Of a DNA stretch of 64,000 bases, positions 17,481 to 25,890 are shown in pieces. Each line of letters starts with the position of its first letter. Position 1 is the first letter of the stretch. This DNA is from Streptomyces noursei ATCC 11455 (GTDB taxonomy: Bacteria > Actinomycetota > Actinomycetes > Streptomycetales > Streptomycetaceae). The translations under genes and the position numbers were made by a program. Under the pieces are notes generated by a model. It did not search any database. It was not told the origin of the DNA and saw only the letters and a program-made list of their open reading frames with translations. Where the stretch lies: positions 7,192,001-7,256,000 of the forward strand of contig NZ_CP011533.1 in the NCBI RefSeq assembly GCF_001704275.1, read 5' to 3'.

Positions 17481-18458
17481 ATGGCCGCACAGCCCGATCC
17501 GCCGTACCGGCGCATCGCCGACGAGATCGCCCGGCGCATCGCCGACGGCACGCTCGCCCCGGGCGACCGCGTGCCCTCGACGCGCCGGATCGCCCGCGAA
17601 TGGGGCGTCGCGCTCGCCACCGCCACCAAGGCCCTCACCACGCTGCGCCTGGAGGGGCTGGTCGAGGCCCGCCCCCGGGTCGGCACCGTGGTGGCGGCCC
17701 GGGGCGGGGCGGCGTCGACGGAGCACCGCGCCCCCACCACGCGCCGGGCGCCGGCCACGGCCCTGCCTGAGCGCGACCTGAGCCGCGCACGGATCGTCCG
17801 CGCCGCCGTGGAGCTCGCGGACGCCGAGGGGCTGGCCGCGGTGTCCATGCGCAGCGTCGCCGCCCGGCTCGGCGTCGCCGCCATGTCCCCGTACCGCCAC
17901 GTCACCGGCAAGGACGACCTGGTGCTGCTGATGGCGGACGCGGCGTTCGGCGAGGAGACCTATCCGGCCCCGCCGCCGGAGGGCTGGCGGGCCCGGCTGG
18001 AACTCGGCGCGCGCACCCTGTGGACGATCTACCGCCGGCATCCCTGGCTCGCCCAGGTCGGCTCCCTCACCCGCCCCCTGATGCTGCCGTCCCTGATGGT
18101 CCACGCGGAATGGGCGCTCGCCGCCCTCGACGGCCACGGCCTCGAACCGGAGACCATGCTCGACCTGCACGTCCTGTTCTACAGCTACATCCACGGGATC
18201 GCGGTGCACCTGGAGCGGGAGGCCCAGGCCGAGGCCGCCACCGGACTGTCCGAGGACCAGTGGATGGACCGGCAGGCCCTCGCCTTCCAAGCGATCACCG
18301 CGTCGGCCCGCTACCCCGTCTTCACCAGGCTCACCAGCAGTTTCGCGGACGGTTACGAGCTCGACCTGGACGCGCTGTTCGCCTTCGGTCTCACGCCGCT
18401 CCTGGACGGCATCGCCCTCCTCATCGCGGACCCGCCGTCCGGCCGCGCGCCCTCGTGA
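17481..18458 (+). CDS. GntR-TetR fusion transcriptional regulator
   Basis: A 325-residue protein with two DNA-binding domains. Residues 8-72 are a GntR winged helix (YRRIADEIARRIADGTLAPG, VPSTRRIAREWGVALATATK, VEARPRVGTVV). After a Ser/Thr/Ala/Pro linker, residues 100-150 form a TetR helix-turn-helix (IVRAAVELADAEGL, VAARLGVAAMSPYRHV), then a TetR_C-type ligand domain. Such fusions exist in actinomycetes but are little studied. ATG at 17481 follows AGGAG. It probably represses itself and the divergent FAD monooxygenase; two kinds of inverted repeat occupy the gap. Confidence 0.88.
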   Translation: MAAQPDPPYRRIADEIARRIADGTLAPGDRVPSTRRIAREWGVALATATKALTTLRLEGLVEARPRVGTVVAARGGAASTEHRAPTTRRAPATALPERDLSRARIVRAAVELADAEGLAAVSMRSVAARLGVAAMSPYRHVTGKDDLVLLMADAAFGEETYPAPPPEGWRARLELGARTLWTIYRRHPWLAQVGSLTRPLMLPSLMVHAEWALAALDGHGLEPETMLDLHVLFYSYIHGIAVHLEREAQAEAATGLSEDQWMDRQALAFQAITASARYPVFTRLTSSFADGYELDLDALFAFGLTPLLDGIALLIADPPSGRAPS

Positions 18459-18559
18459 CCGGGAGCGCTCGCCCTTCCCGCCGGCGCCCGCCGCACCACC
18501 GCGCCGACCGCTACCCCCGCAATCCCGGCCGTGACGGAAAACAGAGGCTTCCGCTGGGA

Positions 18560-18579
18560 CATACCGACTGGTTAGTCTG
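18560..18579. promoter_or_regulatory. TetR-type operator upstream of the SDR/ligase/TetR operon
   Basis: CATACCGACTGGTTAGTCTG contains GACT and AGTC arms around GGTT. Its first ten bases are identical to the reverse strand of the palindrome at 25762-25781 in front of the kinase/dehydrogenase operon. Located 57 bp upstream of the SDR start. Confidence 0.6.
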
Positions 18580-18635
18580 CCCCTGCCGGTGAGCCGGTGG
18601 AGCCGGTGGAGTCAGGCGACCGAGGGAGACGCAGC

Positions 18636-19409
18636 GTGGCAGCCGTACGGGACAAGGCCGTTGTCGTGACCGGAGCGGGCGGGGGGATCGGCGCCGCGCT
18701 GGCCCGCCGGTTCGCCGCCGAGGGCGCCCGGGTCGTGGTCAACGACCTGGACGAGGCCAAGGCCCGCAGAACCGCGGAGGAGATCGGGGCGGTCGCGGTC
18801 CCCGGCGACGCCTCCGCGGCCGTCGGCCCGGCCCGCGAGGCGCTCGGCGGCGCCATCGACGTCTTCTGCGCCAACGCCGGCGTCGGCACCGGCGGCGGTC
18901 CCGAAGCACCCGAGGACGACTGGGCACTGGCCTGGGACGTCAACGTGATGGCCCACGTGCGGGCCGCCCGCGAGCTGCTGCCGGAATGGCTGGCGCGCGG
19001 CAGCGGCCGGTTCGTCTCCACGGTGTCCGCCGCCGGCCTGCTCACCATGGTCGCCGCCGCCCCCTACAGCGTCACCAAGCACGGCGCCTACGCCTTCGCC
19101 GAGTGGCTGTCGCTGACCTACCGCCACCGCGGCATCGACGTGCACGCCATCTGCCCGCAGGGCGTGCGGACCGACATGCTCGCCGCCACCGGCACCGCCG
19201 GCGACCTCGTCCTGACCCCGACCGCCATCGAGCCGGACGCCGTCGCCGACGCCCTCTTCACGGCCATGGAAGCGGGCCGCTTCCTGGTCCTGCCGCACCC
19301 CGAGGTGGGCGACTACTACGCCGCCCGCGCCACCGACCCGGACCGCTGGCTGACCGGGATGAACCACCTCCAGCAGAAGCTGGAGGCACGCGAGGGGGAG
19401 GCCCGGTGA
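18636..19409 (+). CDS. Short-chain dehydrogenase/reductase (SDR)
   Basis: A 257-residue classical SDR: TGAGGGIG cofactor motif near residues 12-19, CANAG, and catalytic YSVTK with an upstream Ser. Substrate probably a hydroxyacyl-CoA or alcohol given the operon. GTG at 18636 follows GGGAG; a longer ATG frame begins inside the promoter region. Its stop overlaps the ligase start (GTGA), so the two are translationally coupled. Confidence 0.85.
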   Translation: MAAVRDKAVVVTGAGGGIGAALARRFAAEGARVVVNDLDEAKARRTAEEIGAVAVPGDASAAVGPAREALGGAIDVFCANAGVGTGGGPEAPEDDWALAWDVNVMAHVRAARELLPEWLARGSGRFVSTVSAAGLLTMVAAAPYSVTKHGAYAFAEWLSLTYRHRGIDVHAICPQGVRTDMLAATGTAGDLVLTPTAIEPDAVADALFTAMEAGRFLVLPHPEVGDYYAARATDPDRWLTGMNHLQQKLEAREGEAR

Positions 19410-21058
19410 CCACCTACCAGGACAAGCCGTGGCTGGCCCTGCTCTCCGACGCCCAGCGCGCCCCCGTCCAACCGCCGCCCTCACCGCTGCACGCCTTCCG
19501 CGCCGCGGTCCGCCGCGCCCCCGACCGCACCGCGCTCGCCTACTTCGACGGCCGGATCGACTACGCCGAGGCCGACGCGCTCTCCGACGGCCTCGCCGGC
19601 CACCTCGCCGCCCGTGGCCTGCGGCCCGGCGACCGCGCCGTGGTCATGCTCCAGAACACCCCGCACTTCGTGCTCGCGGTGCTCGCCGTCTGGAAGGCCG
19701 GCGGCGTGGTCGTCCCCGTCAACCCCATGTACAAGGCGGCGGAGATCCGGCACATCCTCGACGACGCGGAGGTCACCGCCGTCCTCTGCGCGGACCGCAC
19801 CTGGGCCGGCTTCCTGCGCGCCACCGCCGCCGAGGCCGGCTCCGTCCGGATCGCGGTCACCGCCGACGAACGCGGACTCCAGACCCGCGACGACGCCCGG
19901 GTGCTGCGCCACGAACCGGCCGGCCCCCAGGACGGCGCCGACGACCTGCTCACCGCCGCCCGGACCGGCGGACCGGCGCCCACCGTCCCTGAGCCCGCCG
20001 CCGCCGACATCGCGCTCATCAGCTACACCTCCGGCACCAGCGGCACCCCCAAGGGCGCCATCAACACCCACGGCAACATCAGCTACAACGCCGAACGGAT
20101 GCGCACCGGCCTCGAACTCGCCGAGGGCGCCACCTACTTCGCGCTCGCCCCGCTCTTCCACATCACCGGCATGGTCTGCGAACTGGCCACCTGCCTCGCC
20201 AACACCGGCACCCTGGCCCTGGCCTACCGCTTCGAGGCCGGCACCGTCCTGGACGCCTTCCTGGAGCACCGCCCGGCCTTCACCGTCGGCCCCGCCACCG
20301 CCTACATGGCGCTGATGGCCCACCCGGACGCCACCCCCGGGCACTTCGCCTCCTTCCGGACCGTGAGCTCCGGCGGCGCACCGCTGCCGCCGGCCCTGGT
20401 CGAGAAGTTCCGCACCACCTTCGGCCCGCACATCCACAACGGCTACGGCCTGACCGAGTGCACCGCGCCCTGCGCCACCGTCCCGCCCGGCAAGGAGGCG
20501 CCGGTCGACAAGGTCTCCGGCACCCTCGCGGTCGGCGTCCCCGGCCCGGACACCGTCATACGGATCATCGACGAGGCCGGCCGCGATCTGCCGTTCGGCG
20601 AGCAGGGCGAGATAGCGGTCCGCGGCCCCCAGGTCGTGCCCGGCTACTGGCGCCGCCCGGACGCCACCGCCGAGGCCATCCCGGACGGCGAACTGCGCAC
20701 CGGCGACATCGGGTTCATGGACCGCGACGGCTGGCTGTACGTCGTCGACCGCAAGAAGGACATGATCAACGCGTCCGGCTTCAAGGTGTGGCCCCGCGAG
20801 GTCGAGGACGTCCTCTACACCCATCCCGCGGTGCGCGAGGCGGCCGTCGTCGGGGTGCCCGACCCCTACCGCGGGGAGACCGTCAAGGCGTACGTCAGCC
20901 TGCGTCCCGGCGCCTCCCCCGACCCCGCCGAGCTGGCCGCCTACTGCAAGGAACGGCTCGCGGCGTACAAATATCCCCGAGTGGTGGAGATCCTGCCGGA
21001 GCTTCCCAAGACCACGAGTGGCAAGATCCTTCGACGGGAGTTGCGCCGGCGCGCATGA
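19406..21058 (+). CDS. Acyl-CoA ligase (AMP-binding, class I adenylate-forming)
   Basis: A 550-residue acid:CoA ligase. The P-loop ISYTSGTSGTPKGAINTHGN, NGYGLTE in the substrate pocket, GELRTGDIGFMDRDGWLYVVDR and the C-terminal Lys in PKTTSGKILRRELR (adenylation lysine) are all present. It activates a carboxylic acid to acyl-CoA via acyl-AMP. GTG at 19406 overlaps the SDR stop. With SDR before it and TetR after it, the operon reads as a lipid- or ring-acid degradation unit; the acid is unknown. Confidence 0.9.
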   Translation: MTTYQDKPWLALLSDAQRAPVQPPPSPLHAFRAAVRRAPDRTALAYFDGRIDYAEADALSDGLAGHLAARGLRPGDRAVVMLQNTPHFVLAVLAVWKAGGVVVPVNPMYKAAEIRHILDDAEVTAVLCADRTWAGFLRATAAEAGSVRIAVTADERGLQTRDDARVLRHEPAGPQDGADDLLTAARTGGPAPTVPEPAAADIALISYTSGTSGTPKGAINTHGNISYNAERMRTGLELAEGATYFALAPLFHITGMVCELATCLANTGTLALAYRFEAGTVLDAFLEHRPAFTVGPATAYMALMAHPDATPGHFASFRTVSSGGAPLPPALVEKFRTTFGPHIHNGYGLTECTAPCATVPPGKEAPVDKVSGTLAVGVPGPDTVIRIIDEAGRDLPFGEQGEIAVRGPQVVPGYWRRPDATAEAIPDGELRTGDIGFMDRDGWLYVVDRKKDMINASGFKVWPREVEDVLYTHPAVREAAVVGVPDPYRGETVKAYVSLRPGASPDPAELAAYCKERLAAYKYPRVVEILPELPKTTSGKILRRELRRRA

Positions 21059-21110
21059 CGGCAGGGCGGTCGGCGCGCATGACGGACGCATGTGAGGAAC
21101 AGAGGAACGG

Positions 21111-21731
21111 GTGAGGGCGATGGCCGGCATCAAGGACGGCACCAGCAACGGCAACGGCACGACGAAGCCCGTCGCGCAGCGGCTGCTGGCCACCGCCACC
21201 AGGCTCTTCGCGGAGCAGGGCTACGACCGCACCTCGGTCCAGGAGATCGTGGACACGGCGGGCGTCACCAAGGGCGCCCTCTACCACTACTTCGGCTCCA
21301 AGGAGGACCTGCTCCACGAGGTCTACGGCCGGGTGCTGCGGCTCCAGCAGGAGCGGCTGGACCACTTCGCGGACGCCGACGCGCCGGTGGAGCAGCGGCT
21401 GCGGGACGCCGCCGCCGACGTGGTGGTCACCACCATCGAGAACCTCGACGACACCAAGATCTTCTTCCGCTCGATGCACCATCTGAGCCCGGAGAAGGAC
21501 AAGCAGGTGCGGGCCGAGCGGCGCCGCTACCACGAGCGGTTCCGGGCCCTGATCGAGGAGGGGCAGCGCACCGGCGTGTTCACCGCCGACGTCCCCGCCG
21601 ACCTGGTCGTCGACTACCACTTCGGCTCGGTGCACCACCTGGGCACCTGGTACCGCGAGGACGGCCCGCTGAGCCCGCAGCAGGTCGCCGACCACCTGGC
21701 CGGCCTACTCCTGCGGGCCCTGCGGCCGTAA
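21111..21731 (+). CDS. TetR/AcrR family regulator, probable local lipid/CoA regulon repressor
   Basis: A 206-residue TetR protein with helix-turn-helix at residues 25-68 (TSVQEIVDTAGVTKGALYHYFGSKEDLL). It resembles the KstR2-like group of actinomycete regulators that sense acyl-CoAs. GTG at 21111 has GAGG upstream; ATG at 21120 (MAGIKDG) is an alternative. It closes the SDR-ligase operon, and a shared operator (18560, 25762) suggests it also controls the kinase/dehydrogenase operon 4 kb away. Confidence 0.8.
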   Translation: MRAMAGIKDGTSNGNGTTKPVAQRLLATATRLFAEQGYDRTSVQEIVDTAGVTKGALYHYFGSKEDLLHEVYGRVLRLQQERLDHFADADAPVEQRLRDAAADVVVTTIENLDDTKIFFRSMHHLSPEKDKQVRAERRRYHERFRALIEEGQRTGVFTADVPADLVVDYHFGSVHHLGTWYREDGPLSPQQVADHLAGLLLRALRP

Positions 21732-21798
21732 CGCGCTCGCGGCGTCGTCCCGGGGTCGTACCGGGGTCGTAGCGCTGCTGTCGCCGACGCCCCGGCGC

Positions 21799-22029
21799 TC
21801 ACTGCGCCGCCTCGCCATGCCCACGCCCGTGGTTCCGGATTTCCCTGGCAGCAGCGCAGGCGGCTGCCCGGTCGTCCCGCGCATGCGCCTCGCTGCGCTG
21901 AACAGCCAGCGCGGCGCACACCTTGCAGCCAGGAGCGGGAGTGCCTTCCAGGAGCCAGGCATCGATGGCACCCGGAAGGACCACAGGTCGCGTGCTGTAT
22001 CTGGCGGGTTCGTTCACGGTGTTCGCCAT
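21799..22029 (-). CDS. Small CxxC protein paired with the XRE regulator
   Basis: A 76-residue protein directly downstream of the XRE regulator on the same strand. The sequence APGCKVCAALAVQRSEA followed by an Arg/Ala/His-rich helical tail (EIRNHGRGHGEA) resembles small proteins commonly found next to XRE/TPR regulators in Streptomyces; the function is unknown. The CKVC pair could bind metal. The start codon is uncertain: ATG at 22029 has GAGG unusually close, and longer in-frame starts exist. Confidence 0.6.
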   Translation of the reverse strand: MANTVNEPARYSTRPVVLPGAIDAWLLEGTPAPGCKVCAALAVQRSEAHARDDRAAACAAAREIRNHGRGHGEAAQ

Positions 22030-22124
22030 TCCTCGCGTCGGACTGATGGCGAACACGCCAGGAACGGTGCGCTCTTGCTGTCTGTGGCACTTCGGATACG
22101 CATCCGGGGGAAGCGCCACAGGCA

Positions 22125-23297
22125 CTACAGCGGCAGCCCCACCACATCGGCCATCGACCGCATCTCCGCTGTCAACGTCCGCCGCCTGTTGACCAACCGG
22201 CGGAGGATGTCGCGCGCATAGCGTTGATTCGGAAGCCACTCCCGGCTGTCGGCATGGATCTGCTCCAACTTCCCCAACGCGTCGGCGTAGTTGCCGGTCT
22301 TGACGTATGCGTCAGCCACGTCCAGCAAGTGGCGATTGCGGTTGTTGCTGGTCGGCTTGAGGCTGGAGAACGGGATGCGCTCGGCGAGGCGGAGGACCAT
22401 GTCGGGTCGGTCCGTCACGCCAGCGTTCTCAGCAGCCTTGAGCTTGACCGTGGTCGGCCCGAAGGTGCGCAGGAAGTCACCATCCGGGGTGTGCTCCCTG
22501 CCCAGGGCCACGGCTGCCGCCGCGGCGAGCTTCAGGGCGTCCTCGGCCTCTCCGGGCTGTGCGTTCCGGACGGCCGCAGCGGACACCCGCAGCAGCAACC
22601 ACCCCCATGTCGCCAACTCGGCGGGCGTCGCGCGTGACATCCGCGGCTCCGTCTCGTCCGCCCACTTCACGGCCAGGTCGTACGCCTTGCCCAACTCGCC
22701 CTGGCGCAGCCGAAGCCAGCACAGCGTGTTGACCGTGGCAGCGCCCTCGAGTCGGTCCGCCGCATCGTCCAGGGCGCGCTCCAGGGCCGTCTCGGCGGCC
22801 TTGAACTGCCGGGTCTGGACCATGAGCCACCCGGCGAGCTGCAAGAGCCTTGCGCGGACGCTCCGTCCCTCGGAACCCAGTGCGTCGGCATCCCGCAGCA
22901 AGGACGGGAGCAGCACGGACAGTGCGGCGAAATGATCGCCCGAGAACAACGGCTCCGTCTCGCGGAGTGCCGCACCTACGCCACTGACGGTCGGGGGCTC
23001 GTCATCCAGCTCCAGAGCCATCGGAGGACGCTCCAGAGCCTCACGGACGGCGCTCCAGCGGTCCACCGTGTCAGCGCCGGCGTCCTCTTCGTTCGGCTCC
23101 CCGGCGAGCCGCATGGTGGGCACCCTCAGTGCTCGGGCGAGCTTGCGCAACGTTTCCAGTCGTGCGGTCTCCCGTTCGCCCTGTTCGAGCTTGCGAATGA
23201 GGGAGACGGACACGCCGGATGCCTTCGCCAACTCGGTCTGAGTCAGTCCCCTGCGCTTACGGACTTCCTTGACCCTCTGCCCCGCAGCAGTGCTCAT
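22125..23297 (-). CDS. XRE-family regulator with TPR-like C-terminal domain
   Basis: A 390-residue protein. Residues 5-60 form a Cro/CI-type helix-turn-helix (VKEVRKRRGLTQTELAKASGVSVSLIRKLEQGER); the remainder is helical with TPR-like repeats (for example AETALERALDDAADRLEGAATVNTLCWLRLRQGELGKAYDLA). The layout is common in Streptomyces and resembles peptide- or signal-sensing regulators, but no ligand is known. ATG at 23297 (MSTAAG) begins the canonical domain. The local base composition is slightly less GC-biased than in neighbouring genes, hinting at an accessory origin. Confidence 0.82.
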   Translation of the reverse strand: MSTAAGQRVKEVRKRRGLTQTELAKASGVSVSLIRKLEQGERETARLETLRKLARALRVPTMRLAGEPNEEDAGADTVDRWSAVREALERPPMALELDDEPPTVSGVGAALRETEPLFSGDHFAALSVLLPSLLRDADALGSEGRSVRARLLQLAGWLMVQTRQFKAAETALERALDDAADRLEGAATVNTLCWLRLRQGELGKAYDLAVKWADETEPRMSRATPAELATWGWLLLRVSAAAVRNAQPGEAEDALKLAAAAAVALGREHTPDGDFLRTFGPTTVKLKAAENAGVTDRPDMVLRLAERIPFSSLKPTSNNRNRHLLDVADAYVKTGNYADALGKLEQIHADSREWLPNQRYARDILRRLVNRRRTLTAEMRSMADVVGLPL

Positions 23298-23425
23298 GCG
23301 GTGAGCGTACGCCGGGTACCTCAACTCCCGGAGCGCCGAGAGCGCTACCTCGTTCTATGACTCCGGAGCTTCGGGGCTTCGGGGGCGCGTCACTACGCCC
23401 CCGCCCCCCACCGGGCACCGCCCGC

Positions 23426-24640
23426 CTACACGTACCGCTTCAACTCCCGCCGTGCCAGCGACCGCTGGTGCACCTCGTCGGGGCCGTCCGCCAGTTGGAG
23501 GGTGCGGGCGCCGGCCCACAGTTCCGCGAGGGGGAAGTCCTGGCTGACGCCGCCGGCGCCGTGCAGCTGGACCGCCTTGTCGAGGATGCCCACGACCGTC
23601 CGCGGCGTGGCGATCTTGATGGCCTGGATCTCGGTGTGCGCGCCCTTGTTGCCGACGGTGTCCATCAGCCAGGCGGTCTTCAGCACCAGCAGCCGCAGCT
23701 GCTCCACCGCCACCCGGGCGTCCGCGATCCACTCCTGGACCACGCCCTGTTGGGCCAGCGGCTTGCCGAACGCCGTACGGCTCACCGCCCGCCGGCACAT
23801 CAGCTCGATCGCCCGCTCGGCCATTCCGATCAGCCGCATGCAGTGGTGGATGCGGCCGGGCCCCAGCCGCGCCTGCGCGATGCCGAAGCCGCCGCCCTCC
23901 TCGCCGATCAGGTTGCCGACCGGCACCCGGACGTCCTCGAAGAGCACCTCCGCGTGCCCGCCGTGGTAGTGGTCCTCGTAGCCGTAGACCTGCATGGCGC
24001 GCTTGACCGTCAGGCCGGGGGTGTCCCGCGGCACCAGCACCATCGACTGCTGACGGCGGAGGTCGGGGCCGTCCGGGTCGGTCTTGCCCATCACGATGAA
24101 GATCCGGCACAGCGGGTTCATCGCCCCGGAGATGTACCACTTGCGGCCGTTGATGACGTAACTGTCGCCGTCCCGCTCGATCCGGGTCTCGATGTTGGTG
24201 GCGTCCGACGAGGCCACCTCCGGCTCGGTCATCGCGAACGCCGACCGGATCTCGCCCGCCAGCAGCGGCTCCAGCCACTGCTTCTTCTGCGCCGCGTCGC
24301 CGAACTGCGCCAGCACCTCCATGTTGCCGGTGTCCGGTGCTGCGCAGTTCAGTGCGGTGGGCGCCAACTGCGGGCTGCGGCCGGTGATCTCGGCCAGCGG
24401 CGCGTACTGGAGGTTGGTCAGCCCCGCGCCGTACTCCTCATCTGGAAGGAAGAGGTTCCACAGGCCCTGGCGGCGGGCCTCGGCCTTGAGCTCCTCGACG
24501 ACCGCCGGGGTGTCCCACGGCGAGGCCAGCGCGGCCCGCTGCTCCTCCGCGACCCGCTCGGCCGGGTACACGTGCTCGGCCATGAACGCCTGGAGCTTCG
24601 CCCGCAGTTCCTCGGTACGGGCGTCGAATGCGAAGTCCAT
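23426..24640 (-). CDS. Acyl-CoA dehydrogenase family protein (ACAD10/11 / LvaC-like)
   Basis: A 404-residue member with the N-terminal signature PDEEYGAGLTNLQYAPLAEITGRS, middle-domain FAMTEPEVASSDATNIET, and C-terminal QLHGAGGVSQDFPLAELWAGART, all typical of the ACAD10/11-like branch. It starts 7 bases after the stop of a phosphotransferase gene. In mammalian ACAD10/11 the two activities are fused; in Pseudomonas levulinate catabolism the paired enzymes turn 4-hydroxyacyl-CoA into 3-hydroxyacyl-CoA through a 4-phospho intermediate. A similar role here is inferred. Confidence 0.88.
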   Translation of the reverse strand: MDFAFDARTEELRAKLQAFMAEHVYPAERVAEEQRAALASPWDTPAVVEELKAEARRQGLWNLFLPDEEYGAGLTNLQYAPLAEITGRSPQLAPTALNCAAPDTGNMEVLAQFGDAAQKKQWLEPLLAGEIRSAFAMTEPEVASSDATNIETRIERDGDSYVINGRKWYISGAMNPLCRIFIVMGKTDPDGPDLRRQQSMVLVPRDTPGLTVKRAMQVYGYEDHYHGGHAEVLFEDVRVPVGNLIGEEGGGFGIAQARLGPGRIHHCMRLIGMAERAIELMCRRAVSRTAFGKPLAQQGVVQEWIADARVAVEQLRLLVLKTAWLMDTVGNKGAHTEIQAIKIATPRTVVGILDKAVQLHGAGGVSQDFPLAELWAGARTLQLADGPDEVHQRSLARRELKRYV

Positions 24641-24647
24641 CGGTGCC

Positions 24648-25697
24648 TCAGCCTTCCTTGAGAGTGGTCAGTCCGCGGTCGATGAAGACGGGCACCAGCT
24701 CGCCGATCCGGTCGAAGCCCGCGCCGACCGTCTGGCCGAGCGTGTAGCGGTAGTGGATCCCTTCGAGGATCACCGCGAGCTTGAACCACGCGAAGGCGGT
24801 GTACCAGGCGATCCGCGAGGTGTCCCGGCCCGAGCGCTCGGCGTAGCGTGCGATCAGCTCCTCCGGGGAGGGGTGCCCCGGAGCGCCGCTGGTGGTGCTG
24901 ACCGGCGACTTGGGCAGCCCGAGGTCGGTGCAGTACATCGCCAGCAGCCCGAGGTCGGTCAGCGGGTCGCCGAGCGTGGACATCTCCCAGTCCAGTACGG
25001 CGGTGATGGTGTCGTCGGCGCCGACCAGGACGTTGTCCAGCCGGTAGTCGCCGTGCACGACGGTCGGCGCGGGGGAGCGGGGCAGCTCCCGGCCCAGCGC
25101 CTCGTGGAGCGCGTCGATGCCGGGCAGCGCGCGGTTCTTGGAGGCTGCCAACTGCTTGCCCCAGCGCCGGAGTTGCCGCTCCAGGAAGCCGTCCGGGCGC
25201 CCGAAGTCGGCCAGTCCGGCCGCCTCCGGCTCCACCGCGTGCAGCGCCACCAACGTGTCGACCAGCGACAGCACCACCGCCCGGGTCCGCTCCGGGCCCA
25301 GCGGAGCCAGCTGCTCCGTGGTCCGGTACGGGGTGCCCGCCACCAGCTCCATCACGTAGAACGGCGCGCCGACGACGGTCTCGTCCTCGCACAGCAGCAG
25401 CGCCTCCGGCACCGGCACGGCGGTGTCGTGCAGGGCGCTGATCACCCGGTGCTCGCGGTGCATGTCGTGCGCGGTGGCCAGCACGTGGCCGAGCGGTGGG
25501 CGGCGGACGACCCAGGAGTCGGCGCCGTCGGTGACCCGGTAGGTGAGGTTGGACCGTCCGCCCTCGATCAGCTGCGCGCGCAGCGGCCCGGAGACCAGGC
25601 CCGGCCGCTCCCGGTCCAGATGCTCCCGCAGGCGCTCCAGGTCGAGGCCGGGCGGCGCCTCCCCGGCGGCCGACGGGGGCGGTGTGCCGTTGCTCAT
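24648..25697 (-). CDS. APH-fold phosphotransferase (ACAD10/11-kinase / LvaA-like)
   Basis: A 349-residue aminoglycoside-phosphotransferase-fold kinase. GGRSNLTYRV forms the glycine-rich region, His215-Gly-Asp217-x4-Asn222 (HGDYRLDN) the catalytic loop and Asp236 (LDWEMSTLGDP) the metal ligand. The LDWEMSTLGDPLTDLG segment is characteristic of the kinase domain of ACAD10/11 rather than of drug-resistance APHs. The substrate is most likely a 4-hydroxyacyl-CoA, by analogy. ATG at 25697; operon with the dehydrogenase 7 bases downstream. Confidence 0.85.
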   Translation of the reverse strand: MSNGTPPPSAAGEAPPGLDLERLREHLDRERPGLVSGPLRAQLIEGGRSNLTYRVTDGADSWVVRRPPLGHVLATAHDMHREHRVISALHDTAVPVPEALLLCEDETVVGAPFYVMELVAGTPYRTTEQLAPLGPERTRAVVLSLVDTLVALHAVEPEAAGLADFGRPDGFLERQLRRWGKQLAASKNRALPGIDALHEALGRELPRSPAPTVVHGDYRLDNVLVGADDTITAVLDWEMSTLGDPLTDLGLLAMYCTDLGLPKSPVSTTSGAPGHPSPEELIARYAERSGRDTSRIAWYTAFAWFKLAVILEGIHYRYTLGQTVGAGFDRIGELVPVFIDRGLTTLKEG

Positions 25698-25761
25698 CGT
25701 GCTTCCTCCGTACGGAGTGGACGGTTGGCGGTCCGGGGCCGGCGGGCCCGTTCCGCCCGAT

Positions 25762-25781
25762 CATGCCGACTAGTCGGTATG
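25762..25781. promoter_or_regulatory. Palindromic TetR-type operator upstream of the kinase/dehydrogenase operon
   Basis: CCGACT-AGTCGG is a perfect 12-bp palindrome (25766-25777); with one mismatched pair it extends to 20 bp, CATG...TATG. On the minus strand it reads CATACCGACT, the same ten bases as the site at 18560. It lies about 65 bp upstream of the kinase start. Confidence 0.65.
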
Positions 25782-25890
25782 GAGTCCAGTGCTCCGTCGT
25801 GGGGCGTCGGTCACCCGACGTGTTTCCGCCACCGGACCCGGCGCGCAGGCCGGGCGCGGCGTGCGCCCCGGCGCCCCGACCGGCCCCCGC

